IMG/VR virus record: IMGVR_UViG_3300050136_000046
Span: 1 to 29,172 of that record
Strand: one strand, 5' to 3'
Length of the DNA: 29,172 nucleotides
Source of the DNA: a virus
Positions 10,590-17,767 of this stretch are shown in pieces. Positions within the stretch are counted from its first letter, which is position 1; each line of letters starts with the position of its first letter. Below the pieces are notes generated by a model. That model saw nothing but the letters and a program-made list of their open reading frames with translations, was not told where the DNA came from and did no database searches. Made by a program: the position numbers and the translations under genes.

Positions 10590-12138
10590 GCTGTTCGGTG
10601 GCGCAGCCGGCCCGGGTAAATCTCGCACGCTGCTTGAAGAGGCGTGCATTCAAGCTCTCGAAGTTCCAGGTGCCAAGACGCTGTTGCTCAGACGTACATT
10701 CCCTGAACTCGATGGCTCAATCATCTCGCAGTTCCGCAAGCACATCGCACCGAAGTGGAGAGACGTTGAAGGCTTCCGCTACAACCAATCCGAGCACATC
10801 GTATCCTGGCCTAACGGAAGCTCTACGCGCTTCGGTTACTGCCAGACGATCAATGATGTGTACCAGTACCAAGGCGATGAGTTCCTTTTCATCGGCGTTG
10901 ACGAACTCACCATGTTCAGCTACGAGATGTGGAGCTTTCTCACCACGCGCAATCGCTGCCCGATTCCCGGGACATTTGCGAACATGGCTGGCGCATCGAA
11001 CCCCGGCAACATTGGACATGACTGGGTGAAACGCTTATTTGTGCTGCATCAGCCTTGCCTTGAGATGGATCCGCAGGAAGTGCAAAAGTACGACCCTGCG
11101 GATTATGATTTCATTCCGGCCCGGGTAACTGACAACCCCATCTATGCGAACGATGCGAACTACATGAAGACGCTCAATGCGCTGCCCGGTCCACTAAAGC
11201 GTCAGTTCCTCGAAGGCGATTGGTCCGACATCATCGGCCAGTATTTCAGCGAGTACGACCGCGAATCCACTTACATCGAGCACAACGACTTCCTGCGAAT
11301 GTGGGGTGCGCAATACTGGCAGCCCATTTGGATCTCGATTGATTGGGGCTCAACGCATCATGCTTATGCGGCTTGGCACACGTTCATAACTCTGCCAGTG
11401 GATTACGAACAGCCAGCGCTTCCAGAACCTTTAGGCACCAAGGAATCGCGGCAAGCATTGATCCGTGCGGAGTTACAAAATCCATCCAATCAATTCGTCG
11501 CGCCGACACGCAACGTCCCATTCACTTTCAGAGAGTTTCTGACGTCTGGCTTAGGCGAGGAAGCATTGGCCGAAGAGATTGTGCGTCGCACGCCGCCTCC
11601 TGAACGGTCGCGCGTCAGCAAAGTCTTCCTATCACCGGACGCCGGCTTTGAATCAGAACTGATGCGCGGCGTAAGAATCGGCAATGTGTTCTTGCAAAGG
11701 CAGATGGTTCAAGCGATGGCAGCTTATAACGACCGCATTGACGGCTGGCGATTGATGCACGACAAGCTCCGCGATCGCATCGTCTCTCGCGGCATGATGT
11801 ATGCAGGCTGGTGCGTGACTTCGAATTGCGAGAACCTGCTTGAGGCAATCCCTTGGGCTGTCGCCGATCCGAAGAAAGACGGCGATATTATGAAAGAGGG
11901 CAACTCACCATTGCTTGATGTCTTGGATGGTGCGCGCTACGGCATTGCCAGTTACCAATGGGCTGAAGATAAGCCCGTCAGCGAACGCCGCAAAGAACTG
12001 CTCGCAGCTACGCCCGTCGAAGGCCCATTCCGTTTCATGGCCCAAAAGAAATTCGACGCAGAAGAGCGCAGCAAGAGCGGAGCGGTGTATATTGGCGGCC
12101 TGAGCAGCAAGAAACCAAGGAGGCATGGCAGATCATGA
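10516..12138 (+). CDS. terL: Terminase large subunit
   Basis: This encodes 540 aa. The only start upstream of the ATPase domain is TTG 10516, since an in-frame TGA lies at 10507; no clear ribosome site is seen, so coupling to the overlapping small-terminase gene is likely. ATPase motifs: GGAAGPGKS (Walker A, residues 28-36), FLFIGVDELT (Walker B, catalytic Glu130) and AGASNPGN (coupling motif, about residues 158-165). The nuclease domain begins near WISIDWGSTHH (Asp at about residue 276), with VFLSPDAGFES and VLDGARYGIASY supplying further acidic residues. Length and domain order match headful- or cos-type large terminases. It ends in an ATGA overlap. Confidence 0.92.
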   Translation: MTVQIETYKPFPRQQEFHRSPAKYRLFGGAAGPGKSRTLLEEACIQALEVPGAKTLLLRRTFPELDGSIISQFRKHIAPKWRDVEGFRYNQSEHIVSWPNGSSTRFGYCQTINDVYQYQGDEFLFIGVDELTMFSYEMWSFLTTRNRCPIPGTFANMAGASNPGNIGHDWVKRLFVLHQPCLEMDPQEVQKYDPADYDFIPARVTDNPIYANDANYMKTLNALPGPLKRQFLEGDWSDIIGQYFSEYDRESTYIEHNDFLRMWGAQYWQPIWISIDWGSTHHAYAAWHTFITLPVDYEQPALPEPLGTKESRQALIRAELQNPSNQFVAPTRNVPFTFREFLTSGLGEEALAEEIVRRTPPPERSRVSKVFLSPDAGFESELMRGVRIGNVFLQRQMVQAMAAYNDRIDGWRLMHDKLRDRIVSRGMMYAGWCVTSNCENLLEAIPWAVADPKKDGDIMKEGNSPLLDVLDGARYGIASYQWAEDKPVSERRKELLAATPVEGPFRFMAQKKFDAEERSKSGAVYIGGLSSKKPRRHGRS

Positions 12139-12500
12139 CCACGTTTTTTCACAGCAAAGTACCTGAACGACTCGCAGAACTGGAAGGCCAAATCAAAACG
12201 CTCAAAGCCGAGTTCGAACTGGCACTGCTCAAACAGAAGCAGGCATTCGAAGCTGAAATCGAGGAGCTGGAGAACGCACTGCTTGACCGCATCGAACAAG
12301 GCGAGAAATCACAACGCGCTAGTTCTCTAACAGGTGACAAGGCTAAGACCGAAGAGCCTGCGCAAGTTGGAGGATACACAAAATGGTCCCAGAGAAAGCA
12401 AGAGAGGATTTCGGCTACCGCGGACAAGGGATTCCCGCAGCGAGCGCTGCGCCGCGCCCAGCGAGCCCCAGCACAGCAAGCGACGACAGCAAAGCCCTGA
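12135..12500 (+). CDS. Coiled-coil protein downstream of terminase
   Basis: This encodes 121 aa from the ATG in the terminase stop overlap. Residues 8-62 are a long coiled coil (LAELEGQIKTLKAEFELALL and AFEAEIEELENALLDRIEQG). The C-terminal part is basic and Ala/Gln-rich (RALRRAQRAPAQQ), apparently disordered, and lies under a 118-base out-of-frame overlap with the next gene. Scaffold-like or packaging-accessory roles would fit the location but are guesses. Confidence 0.6.
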   Translation: MTTFFHSKVPERLAELEGQIKTLKAEFELALLKQKQAFEAEIEELENALLDRIEQGEKSQRASSLTGDKAKTEEPAQVGGYTKWSQRKQERISATADKGFPQRALRRAQRAPAQQATTAKP

Positions 12501-13009
12501 ACCTGCTGCAGGCAGACGGACATTCGCGTGAAGAGTCCCAAGCGCTTCTGGCGCAATACGGCTCTGCGAGAATCATTGCCGGTTATCCGGTGCAAGGCGC
12601 TGTTGCCCACGAGCCGCTAATCGGCGCCGAAGACAAAAGAAAGGCCCTCGATACAATCCGAGAGCGCGGCCTTAACCCTGACCAGGCCCGTGCGTTCATC
12701 ATGGAGCATGGCTACACGCGCGACGAAGCCTCGGCGATCATGGTCGAAGATAGCGACTGGGATCAAGTCGTAGGCCAGCGAGACGTGCCTGCCAACTGGC
12801 GACAGATGCGTCTGCCCGGACGACCTGCTGAGCCGAACGTCCCCGACGGCCCAACGCTTCCCTATTCGCACATCGGGCAGCCAGAAGTGGCATCGGGAGT
12901 TGGATTGCAGTGCGACGAAGACATCGCGCCATATGGTCTGGATACGAGGGATCCGCGTCGCGTGGAAAGAGCCGTATATCCTCCAAATCTTTCGCCCAGG
13001 AAGGTGTAA
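12383..13009 (+). CDS. Hypothetical virion-region protein with UBA-like repeats
   Basis: This encodes 208 aa; the ATG at 12383 follows GGAGGATACACAAA. After a Pro/Ala/Ser-rich linker (residues 15-35) come two similar three-helix segments: LLQADGHSREESQALLAQYG and RERGLNPDQARAFIMEHG followed by YTRDEASAIMVED. They look like UBA/TS-N-type helical repeats. The second half (residues 130-208) is Pro-rich and extended. No signal peptide. It overlaps the coiled-coil gene by 118 bases in a different frame. The function is not known; the position suggests a virion or assembly protein. Confidence 0.55.
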   Translation: MVPEKAREDFGYRGQGIPAASAAPRPASPSTASDDSKALNLLQADGHSREESQALLAQYGSARIIAGYPVQGAVAHEPLIGAEDKRKALDTIRERGLNPDQARAFIMEHGYTRDEASAIMVEDSDWDQVVGQRDVPANWRQMRLPGRPAEPNVPDGPTLPYSHIGQPEVASGVGLQCDEDIAPYGLDTRDPRRVERAVYPPNLSPRKV

Positions 13010-13010
13010 C

Positions 13011-13376
13011 TTGGCCTGGGTCAACGGCGAGAATCAAGGAACGAGTTCTATAGGCCGCTCCCTCGCGCGCCACAAGATGAAGCATCCCGCGCCAGAGGAA
13101 CACGGCGGCGGTGGGCAGAAGGAAATGACCATCAGCGAAAAGCCTGGTGGCGGCTTCCATTCCCATTCCAAGATGAATGCCATGGACACCGAAGGCAAGC
13201 ACGCTGAACATCCCACAATCGAGCACGCAGTCCAAGCCATGCACCAGCACTTCGGCCACGGTGGTGAGAAGAAAGAGCACGAGCCTAAAACCGAAGGCGA
13301 GCCTGGCGGCAGCGCTGAGACAACGCAGATGGGCGGTGGTGGCGGGCTGGAAGACATGGGCGTTACCGGGGCGTAG
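13011..13376 (+). CDS. His/Gly-rich hypothetical protein
   Basis: This encodes 121 aa from TTG 13011, preceded by AGGAAGGTG; a later ATG at 13077 has no ribosome site. The product has MAWVNGENQGTSSIGRSLAR, then a His/Gly/Glu-rich body (GGGFHSHSKMNAMDTEGKHA, HAVQAMHQHFGHGG, EKKEHEPKTEGEPGG). About 15 His residues suggest metal binding or simply a flexible polar tail. This composition is common in small phage proteins between terminase and capsid genes. Function unknown. Confidence 0.55.
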   Translation: MAWVNGENQGTSSIGRSLARHKMKHPAPEEHGGGGQKEMTISEKPGGGFHSHSKMNAMDTEGKHAEHPTIEHAVQAMHQHFGHGGEKKEHEPKTEGEPGGSAETTQMGGGGGLEDMGVTGA

Positions 13377-13538
13377 ATGCCCTTCGTTTCAAAGGCGCAG
13401 CAGGGCTACTTCGAGACGCACAAGAAGCAGCTTGAAGATCAGGGCGTCTCAGTTTCGGAATGGGAGCAAGCCAGTAAGGGCCAGCATGACCTGCCCGAGC
13501 ACGTAAACAAGGGGAAACCATGGCACTCAAAAACATGA
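13377..13538 (+). CDS. Conserved-type small phage protein (53 aa)
   Basis: The ATG at 13377 directly follows the previous stop. The product MPFVSKAQQGYFETHKKQLE followed by QGVSVSEWEQASKGQHDLPE is of a type I recognise in many phages ('MPF.SKaQqrffha....l...gvd..ew..as.g..LPerv'), function unknown. Its last 19 bases overlap the next gene. No membrane segment. Confidence 0.65.
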   Translation: MPFVSKAQQGYFETHKKQLEDQGVSVSEWEQASKGQHDLPEHVNKGKPWHSKT

Positions 13539-14047
13539 AGCGTTTCATAGTGATCTCGGCCTTGGCGGTAATGGCTGCGCTGGGCATCATGCTAGGCGTG
13601 GGTATTCCGCACGGCCATGTCTTGGGGCAAGGGCCAGCTCCGGCAACTGGTGTCGCTGCGATCGGCATGCTGGCGCAGGTGGCAAACATCGCCTCAACGC
13701 CCATCTCTCCCTCAGTTGATCCAGTAATCGTCGCTGCAGGGGGAATGTATCGCGCAGACTGTTACATGATCGAAACCGTTGCGGCCACGACGTCCTCAAC
13801 ACTGCCTGTTTGCAATGTGATTTACACGGACACCGATACGGGCAATAGCCACACGGTCGCGCTCACGGCGACATCGGCGGCCAACGCGGTTGACACGGTC
13901 GGCGCCGGGTCAACAACCGCTCCTTGGGGCGTATTCCATGCGAAAGGCGGCACAACCATTTCATTCTCAACATCGAGCTACGCCAGTTCAGGTGCAACAG
14001 CTATGGCCTATTCAATGCACTTCCGGCTGGAGTATATCGGAAAGTGA
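13520..14047 (+). CDS. Sec-signal-bearing beta-sandwich virion-like protein
   Basis: This encodes 175 aa. The ATG at 13520 follows AAGGGGAAACC. Residues 1-35 are a long signal peptide or anchor (MALKNMKRFIVISALAVMAA then LGIMLGVGIPHGHVLGQ). The rest is Ala/Thr/Ser-rich beta structure: GMYRADCYMIETVAATTSST, LPVCNVIYTDTDTGNSHTVA and SMHFRLEYIG. This 'yr...y.vet..a.tsstlp...i.ytD.dt' pattern also appears at the C-terminus of the 711-aa protein downstream, so the two probably share a fold, perhaps a decoration or fibre module. Export of a virion-type protein is unusual. Confidence 0.62.
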   Translation: MALKNMKRFIVISALAVMAALGIMLGVGIPHGHVLGQGPAPATGVAAIGMLAQVANIASTPISPSVDPVIVAAGGMYRADCYMIETVAATTSSTLPVCNVIYTDTDTGNSHTVALTATSAANAVDTVGAGSTTAPWGVFHAKGGTTISFSTSSYASSGATAMAYSMHFRLEYIGK

Positions 14048-14472
14048 GCCTCCCCGAGCAGGAACGGGCATATCAACGTGCTTGGTATCACAAGCGAAAA
14101 AATGGTCCGGGATACATGGAATCTGCAAGGAACAGAGCAGCTAGGTGGCACGCAAGGAACAGAGAAAAAGCTATCGCTGGAATGAGGGAACGGCGTAAAC
14201 GGGATTCTGGGGAACGCGAGCACAGGTGGCGATTAGAAAGGAAGTACGGGCTTACTGCGTCAGGGTATCAGGATATGATGAGCCGCCAAAACGGATTATG
14301 CGCCCTCTGCGGCCAACCACCGCAAGCGACTCGCTTGGCCGTAGACCACGACCACATTACAGGGAAAATTCGCGGTTTGATTCACAGAAAGTGCAACGTC
14401 GGACTTGGAATGTTCGATGATGACATTGAGAAGCTGAAAAGGGCAGTTGCATACTTAGGTGAATCAATCTAA
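14044..14472 (+). CDS. Recombination endonuclease VII-like
   Basis: This encodes 142 aa from GTG 14044 in a GTGA overlap. The N-terminal 60 residues are basic and helical (AYQRAWYHKRKNGPGYMESA and so on). The core matches the phage T4 gp49 family: GLCALCGQPP (Cys86, Cys89), LAVDHDHITGKIRGL (Asp101-His102-Asp103-His104), and HRKCNVGLGMF (His114, Cys117, Asn118), then DDDIEKLKRAVAYL. Endonuclease VII resolves branched DNA before packaging; the short stand-alone form is also common as a homing endonuclease. It sits between two virion-type genes, which favours a homing origin. It joins the next gene with TAATG. Confidence 0.85.
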   Translation: MSLPEQERAYQRAWYHKRKNGPGYMESARNRAARWHARNREKAIAGMRERRKRDSGEREHRWRLERKYGLTASGYQDMMSRQNGLCALCGQPPQATRLAVDHDHITGKIRGLIHRKCNVGLGMFDDDIEKLKRAVAYLGESI

Positions 14473-14846
14473 TGGCGATCTTCATTCCACCCCCGGGCGG
14501 TCCCGTCGTCTGCTTATCTCCAGGCGACCTCACGACTATCATCAACGGCGCTGCGGCTGGTGGAACTCCCACGAGCATCGTATTTTGCGTGCAGCGCGGC
14601 CCCGGCTCGACGGCTCCTACTTTAAATCTATATGCCTCAATCGGCGGCGCAACTGTAGTCAGTGCGACGTTGCAAGTTTCAGGGGATGGCGGAAAGACTT
14701 ATGTGACCGCGCCATCGGGCGCAACGCTGAACTTCGTAACCAATCCAGATCAGACATTCACCGTAATCCCCGGCAAGCTCTACAGGCTGGCCATCGGCAC
14801 CCTCACAGGCGGCACCGGCTTAACAGTCAACGCGGGAGTGAGTTAA
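14472..14846 (+). CDS. Hypothetical beta-rich virion-region protein
   Basis: This encodes 124 aa; the ATG at 14472 overlaps the endonuclease VII stop. There is no signal peptide: it begins MAIFIPPPGGPVVCLSPGDL. Residues 35-120 are alternating beta strands (SIVFCVQRGPGSTAPTLNLY, VVSATLQVSGDGGKTYVT, NPDQTFTVIPGKLYRLAIGT). The 'W/Y..v.p..lyRl.igt..g' ending resembles short phage fibre or decoration modules. Function unknown. Confidence 0.6.
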   Translation: MAIFIPPPGGPVVCLSPGDLTTIINGAAAGGTPTSIVFCVQRGPGSTAPTLNLYASIGGATVVSATLQVSGDGGKTYVTAPSGATLNFVTNPDQTFTVIPGKLYRLAIGTLTGGTGLTVNAGVS

Positions 14847-14849
14847 ACC

Positions 14850-16985
14850 ATGAGAAAGAAAATAGCGCTTTTGGCGCTTCTTCTGGTAGCGTTATGCTCA
14901 AAAGCTAATGCTCAGGCTACTATCGTGAGCGGCACGGTCGCTGATCCCGCAGGCTACGCCTACACCGGTGCGAATATGACCATGACCAGTGGCGGCGTGC
15001 TGGTTCCTCCGTCGTTTAACGTGAGTTCTACGGGCGCATTCAGCGTTAGACTTGCGCCCGGGACTTATACATTCTCGGCATCGTTTCAAGGCGTGCCTTT
15101 GCCGGTGGGGACAGGCCCGCAGACTTGTGTTGCTGCGAATCAGGTGATTAGCGGCGCAACGCAGACGGTTACGTTTACCTGCCCCGCGCTGACGAATATC
15201 ACGGCAGGGGGCGGGACGCCGGCTAGTCCCAATCAATCCGTTCAAATCAATAATAATGGCGTGTTTGGATCAGATACTTGGATCATTGATACTACCGGCG
15301 CAATTTTTACCCAAGATTCGTTGGGCGCTGTAGCCAACAACATTGCCATCGAAATGGCGAATGTTGCAACGACAATTAGTTTGGCGTTAGGTGTTGAGTC
15401 ACGGAACGGTGGCGATGCGTATTTTGGGGCAAGTAACTCTTCAGGCTCAAGTATTAATTTTAAAACTGGCTCGGGCCTGCAAATTGAGAACGCCTCCGGC
15501 GGAGCAGCGATTTCTGTTGAGTCGGACGACACCAATGGGGCTGCAACACCAACGGGCGTAGCTGGAACTGCTACCGAGACTGACAGCACGGGCTCGGGCG
15601 TTTTCGTGTCTGCTATTAACGGCAGCATACTGGTCGGCGGGACCAACGTAGCGGGCGACACTTTCATCGGCACGTATTCTGCGATTGGAGACAGCAGTTC
15701 GGGCGGAGCGGCAACAGAAGTATCAGGATTCAAGGCTGATGTACAAGCTAGTACCTTGGCTACCGTCGCAACCGGATTGCATGTGGAGGGCATTGTAGGC
15801 GGAGTAAGCTCTGCTGGTGTCTTGATTGATTCACAAGGTGGCCGTCGTGCCATTGTCACCGCGTCTGGAGACCCTTCCACTTTAGGGAATCTGACCGCAA
15901 CAAGCATAGTTGGGTTGGGAGCTACGGGCGGTTCGGAAGGCTCAGGAACAGTCAACGCGACAGGATTATATATAAACGGTGTGGCGGTGGCAGCATCTTC
16001 TTTCTCAACCAATGGAACCCCCAATTCCTTGCAGACAGGGCTGAATTTCTTAAACAATGCCGGAGTCGCAGGGGGAATCAGTCCGAGCAACCCGAGCGGG
16101 AATCAAGAGAGCTTTGCACTCGCAAACGTAGTGGGTGGCGGCGCTTCTATGCTGTCGGCCACGCTCACATCTCCCCAGTCTGGCGACATCATTTCCGTCA
16201 ACGGTTCGGGCGTTGTGGTGAACCAGACACCCGGATTCACATTCAACAATCAGACGGCTGCTTATGGCTGGTTATCTACTGACCGGGGCAAGTGGATTCA
16301 GAACACCAGCGCGAGCGGCGTCATCGATACAATCCCGCAAGACGGCTCAGCGGGATTTGCTGGAGGCTACTTTGCACGCGTGGCTAACTTTGCGGCTGCA
16401 GGCACCCTCACGCTCAAAGCCACAACCTCAACGGTCAATGGAGTGGCTGGCGCAACTGGAATTCCAATCCCCGAAGGCCAGTGGTGCGATGTAGGAAACC
16501 CGACCAGCGGATCGTGGATTGCGGCTTGCAGTCCTGGACTGCTCACCGCAGGATCCAATATCACGCTAACATCGACAGCATATGGAACCTCCATTGCAAC
16601 GAGTAGCGCCTACAACACAGCACACGCGGCGGGTACTTCCAGCATCAGCGCAACAACTATGATTACTTCCGCCGCCGCTACAGCTCTTTACGAGTTTAAT
16701 TTTTATATCGATGAAACTGTGGCGGGCACGTCCTGTGTAGGAAACACCACGGTTGCAGTAAACGCGATCTGGACTGATCCAAACGCCTCGACCGCGACAA
16801 CTTTAACTGTTGGAACTTTCACTATCTCAACGAATGGCACGGTAGGAAACTCTTTAGCCGGAAGTCCTGTGCAGATCGCGGCGAAGGCATCTACGGCCAT
16901 CCAATTTTCCACTACCTATACGGCGGGCACTGGCTGTTCGTCGTCTCCCACTGTACAGCTTTATCCGGCATTGAGGTCGCTATGA
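14850..16985 (+). CDS. Secreted fibre-like protein (711 aa)
   Basis: The signal peptide is MRKKIALLALLLVALCSKAN followed by AQ. Residues 24-100 form a carboxypeptidase-regulatory-like or Ig-like domain (VSGTVADPAGYAYTGANMTM, AFSVRLAPGTYTFSASFQG). A linker near residue 125 (GGGTPASPNQSVQINNNGVF) is a motif frequent in phage and surface fibre proteins. Residues 140-500 are Gly/Ser/Thr/Ala-rich repeats (SNSSGSSINFKTGSG, FSTNGTPNSLQTG), compatible with a fibrous shaft. The last 110 residues (AGTSSISATTMITSAAATAL, YEFNFYIDETVAGTSC) are a beta-sandwich like the 175-aa protein upstream. It may be a tail fibre or an exported adhesin. The signal peptide is odd for a virion part. Overlap ATGA with the next gene. 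Confidence 0.65.
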   Translation: MRKKIALLALLLVALCSKANAQATIVSGTVADPAGYAYTGANMTMTSGGVLVPPSFNVSSTGAFSVRLAPGTYTFSASFQGVPLPVGTGPQTCVAANQVISGATQTVTFTCPALTNITAGGGTPASPNQSVQINNNGVFGSDTWIIDTTGAIFTQDSLGAVANNIAIEMANVATTISLALGVESRNGGDAYFGASNSSGSSINFKTGSGLQIENASGGAAISVESDDTNGAATPTGVAGTATETDSTGSGVFVSAINGSILVGGTNVAGDTFIGTYSAIGDSSSGGAATEVSGFKADVQASTLATVATGLHVEGIVGGVSSAGVLIDSQGGRRAIVTASGDPSTLGNLTATSIVGLGATGGSEGSGTVNATGLYINGVAVAASSFSTNGTPNSLQTGLNFLNNAGVAGGISPSNPSGNQESFALANVVGGGASMLSATLTSPQSGDIISVNGSGVVVNQTPGFTFNNQTAAYGWLSTDRGKWIQNTSASGVIDTIPQDGSAGFAGGYFARVANFAAAGTLTLKATTSTVNGVAGATGIPIPEGQWCDVGNPTSGSWIAACSPGLLTAGSNITLTSTAYGTSIATSSAYNTAHAAGTSSISATTMITSAAATALYEFNFYIDETVAGTSCVGNTTVAVNAIWTDPNASTATTLTVGTFTISTNGTVGNSLAGSPVQIAAKASTAIQFSTTYTAGTGCSSSPTVQLYPALRSL

Positions 16986-17767
16986 TCCGGAAAATTTTCC
17001 TACTCGCGTTCGTCTTGCTGACGTTGTGCAAAGTTAATTTCGCGCAAACGAGTAGCACTGCCTATCCCGGTTTCTCTTTCCCGAACAGCGTCCCGCTTCC
17101 CAACGTAAAATTTATCAGTGGTTACGCTAACGTAGTCACCACTGGAAACGTTGACCTTTACACTGTTCCAGCAAACAGAAAAGCCTTTGTGTTTGGTATC
17201 TACTGCTATAACTATAGCGGCTCAACCTCCAGCAACTACGCGGAAACGAAAATCAGCGGAACTTATTACCGGATAAGCGCAACGGGCACGAACACAAACT
17301 TGTCCGTTAATAATATGAACCCAGCGGCCCCGATGGTTCTCCCAGCAGGGCAAACCCTTTCCATGAATAATACTCAACAGCCTCTTAACTGTTGGGCGCA
17401 AATTGCGGAATTCGACGCCACGTCAAGTCTGCAAAGTATTTTTCTCACTAGCTTCGCTGCTTCGGATAACACTATTTATACCGTCACCACCGGAAAAACT
17501 GCTGTGGCTGCTGGAGGAACCGGGGTTGGGTTTTCTAACTTTGGGTATGCGACAAGTAGCGCAGCAACGATCCACTGGAATTACGTGGCGTCTGGCGGCA
17601 CGGCGGGAGCTACAAATCAGGCTTCGGCAGCAACGGCAGTAGCTTCGGGTGGTGCAAATTCAAGTCAAAGTCCCGGCACAATGAACAGCGGGGACTTTGT
17701 TAGCATTAACACAAGTATCAGTACGGCGGGCGCTCAGCTTGCCTGGGTCACGGTGATCGAACAGTGA
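16982..17767 (+). CDS. Secreted beta-rich hypothetical protein (261 aa)
   Basis: The ATG at 16982 overlaps the preceding stop. The signal peptide is MIRKIFLLAFVLLTLCKVNF followed by AQ. The mature protein is Ser/Thr/Asn/Ala-rich beta structure: VVTTGNVDLYTVPANRKAFV, then FGIYCYNYSGSTSSNYAETK, TYYRISATGTNTNLSVNNMN and MVLPAGQTLSMNNTQQP. The pattern 'g...lytvP.nrka.v.....n' matches phage and bacteriophage-like baseplate or fibre knobs. The C-terminus (FVSINTSISTAGAQLAWVTV) ends in a strand. Role probably structural or surface-associated. Ends in a GTGA overlap. Confidence 0.62.
   Translation: MIRKIFLLAFVLLTLCKVNFAQTSSTAYPGFSFPNSVPLPNVKFISGYANVVTTGNVDLYTVPANRKAFVFGIYCYNYSGSTSSNYAETKISGTYYRISATGTNTNLSVNNMNPAAPMVLPAGQTLSMNNTQQPLNCWAQIAEFDATSSLQSIFLTSFAASDNTIYTVTTGKTAVAAGGTGVGFSNFGYATSSAATIHWNYVASGGTAGATNQASAATAVASGGANSSQSPGTMNSGDFVSINTSISTAGAQLAWVTVIEQ

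Noticed and set aside
15242-16090. Minus-strand ORF of 282 codons opposite the 711-aa protein
   Set aside because: It is Pro/Val/Ala-rich from the complement of Gly/Ser/Thr codons of the fibre gene, with no ribosome site. Shadow.
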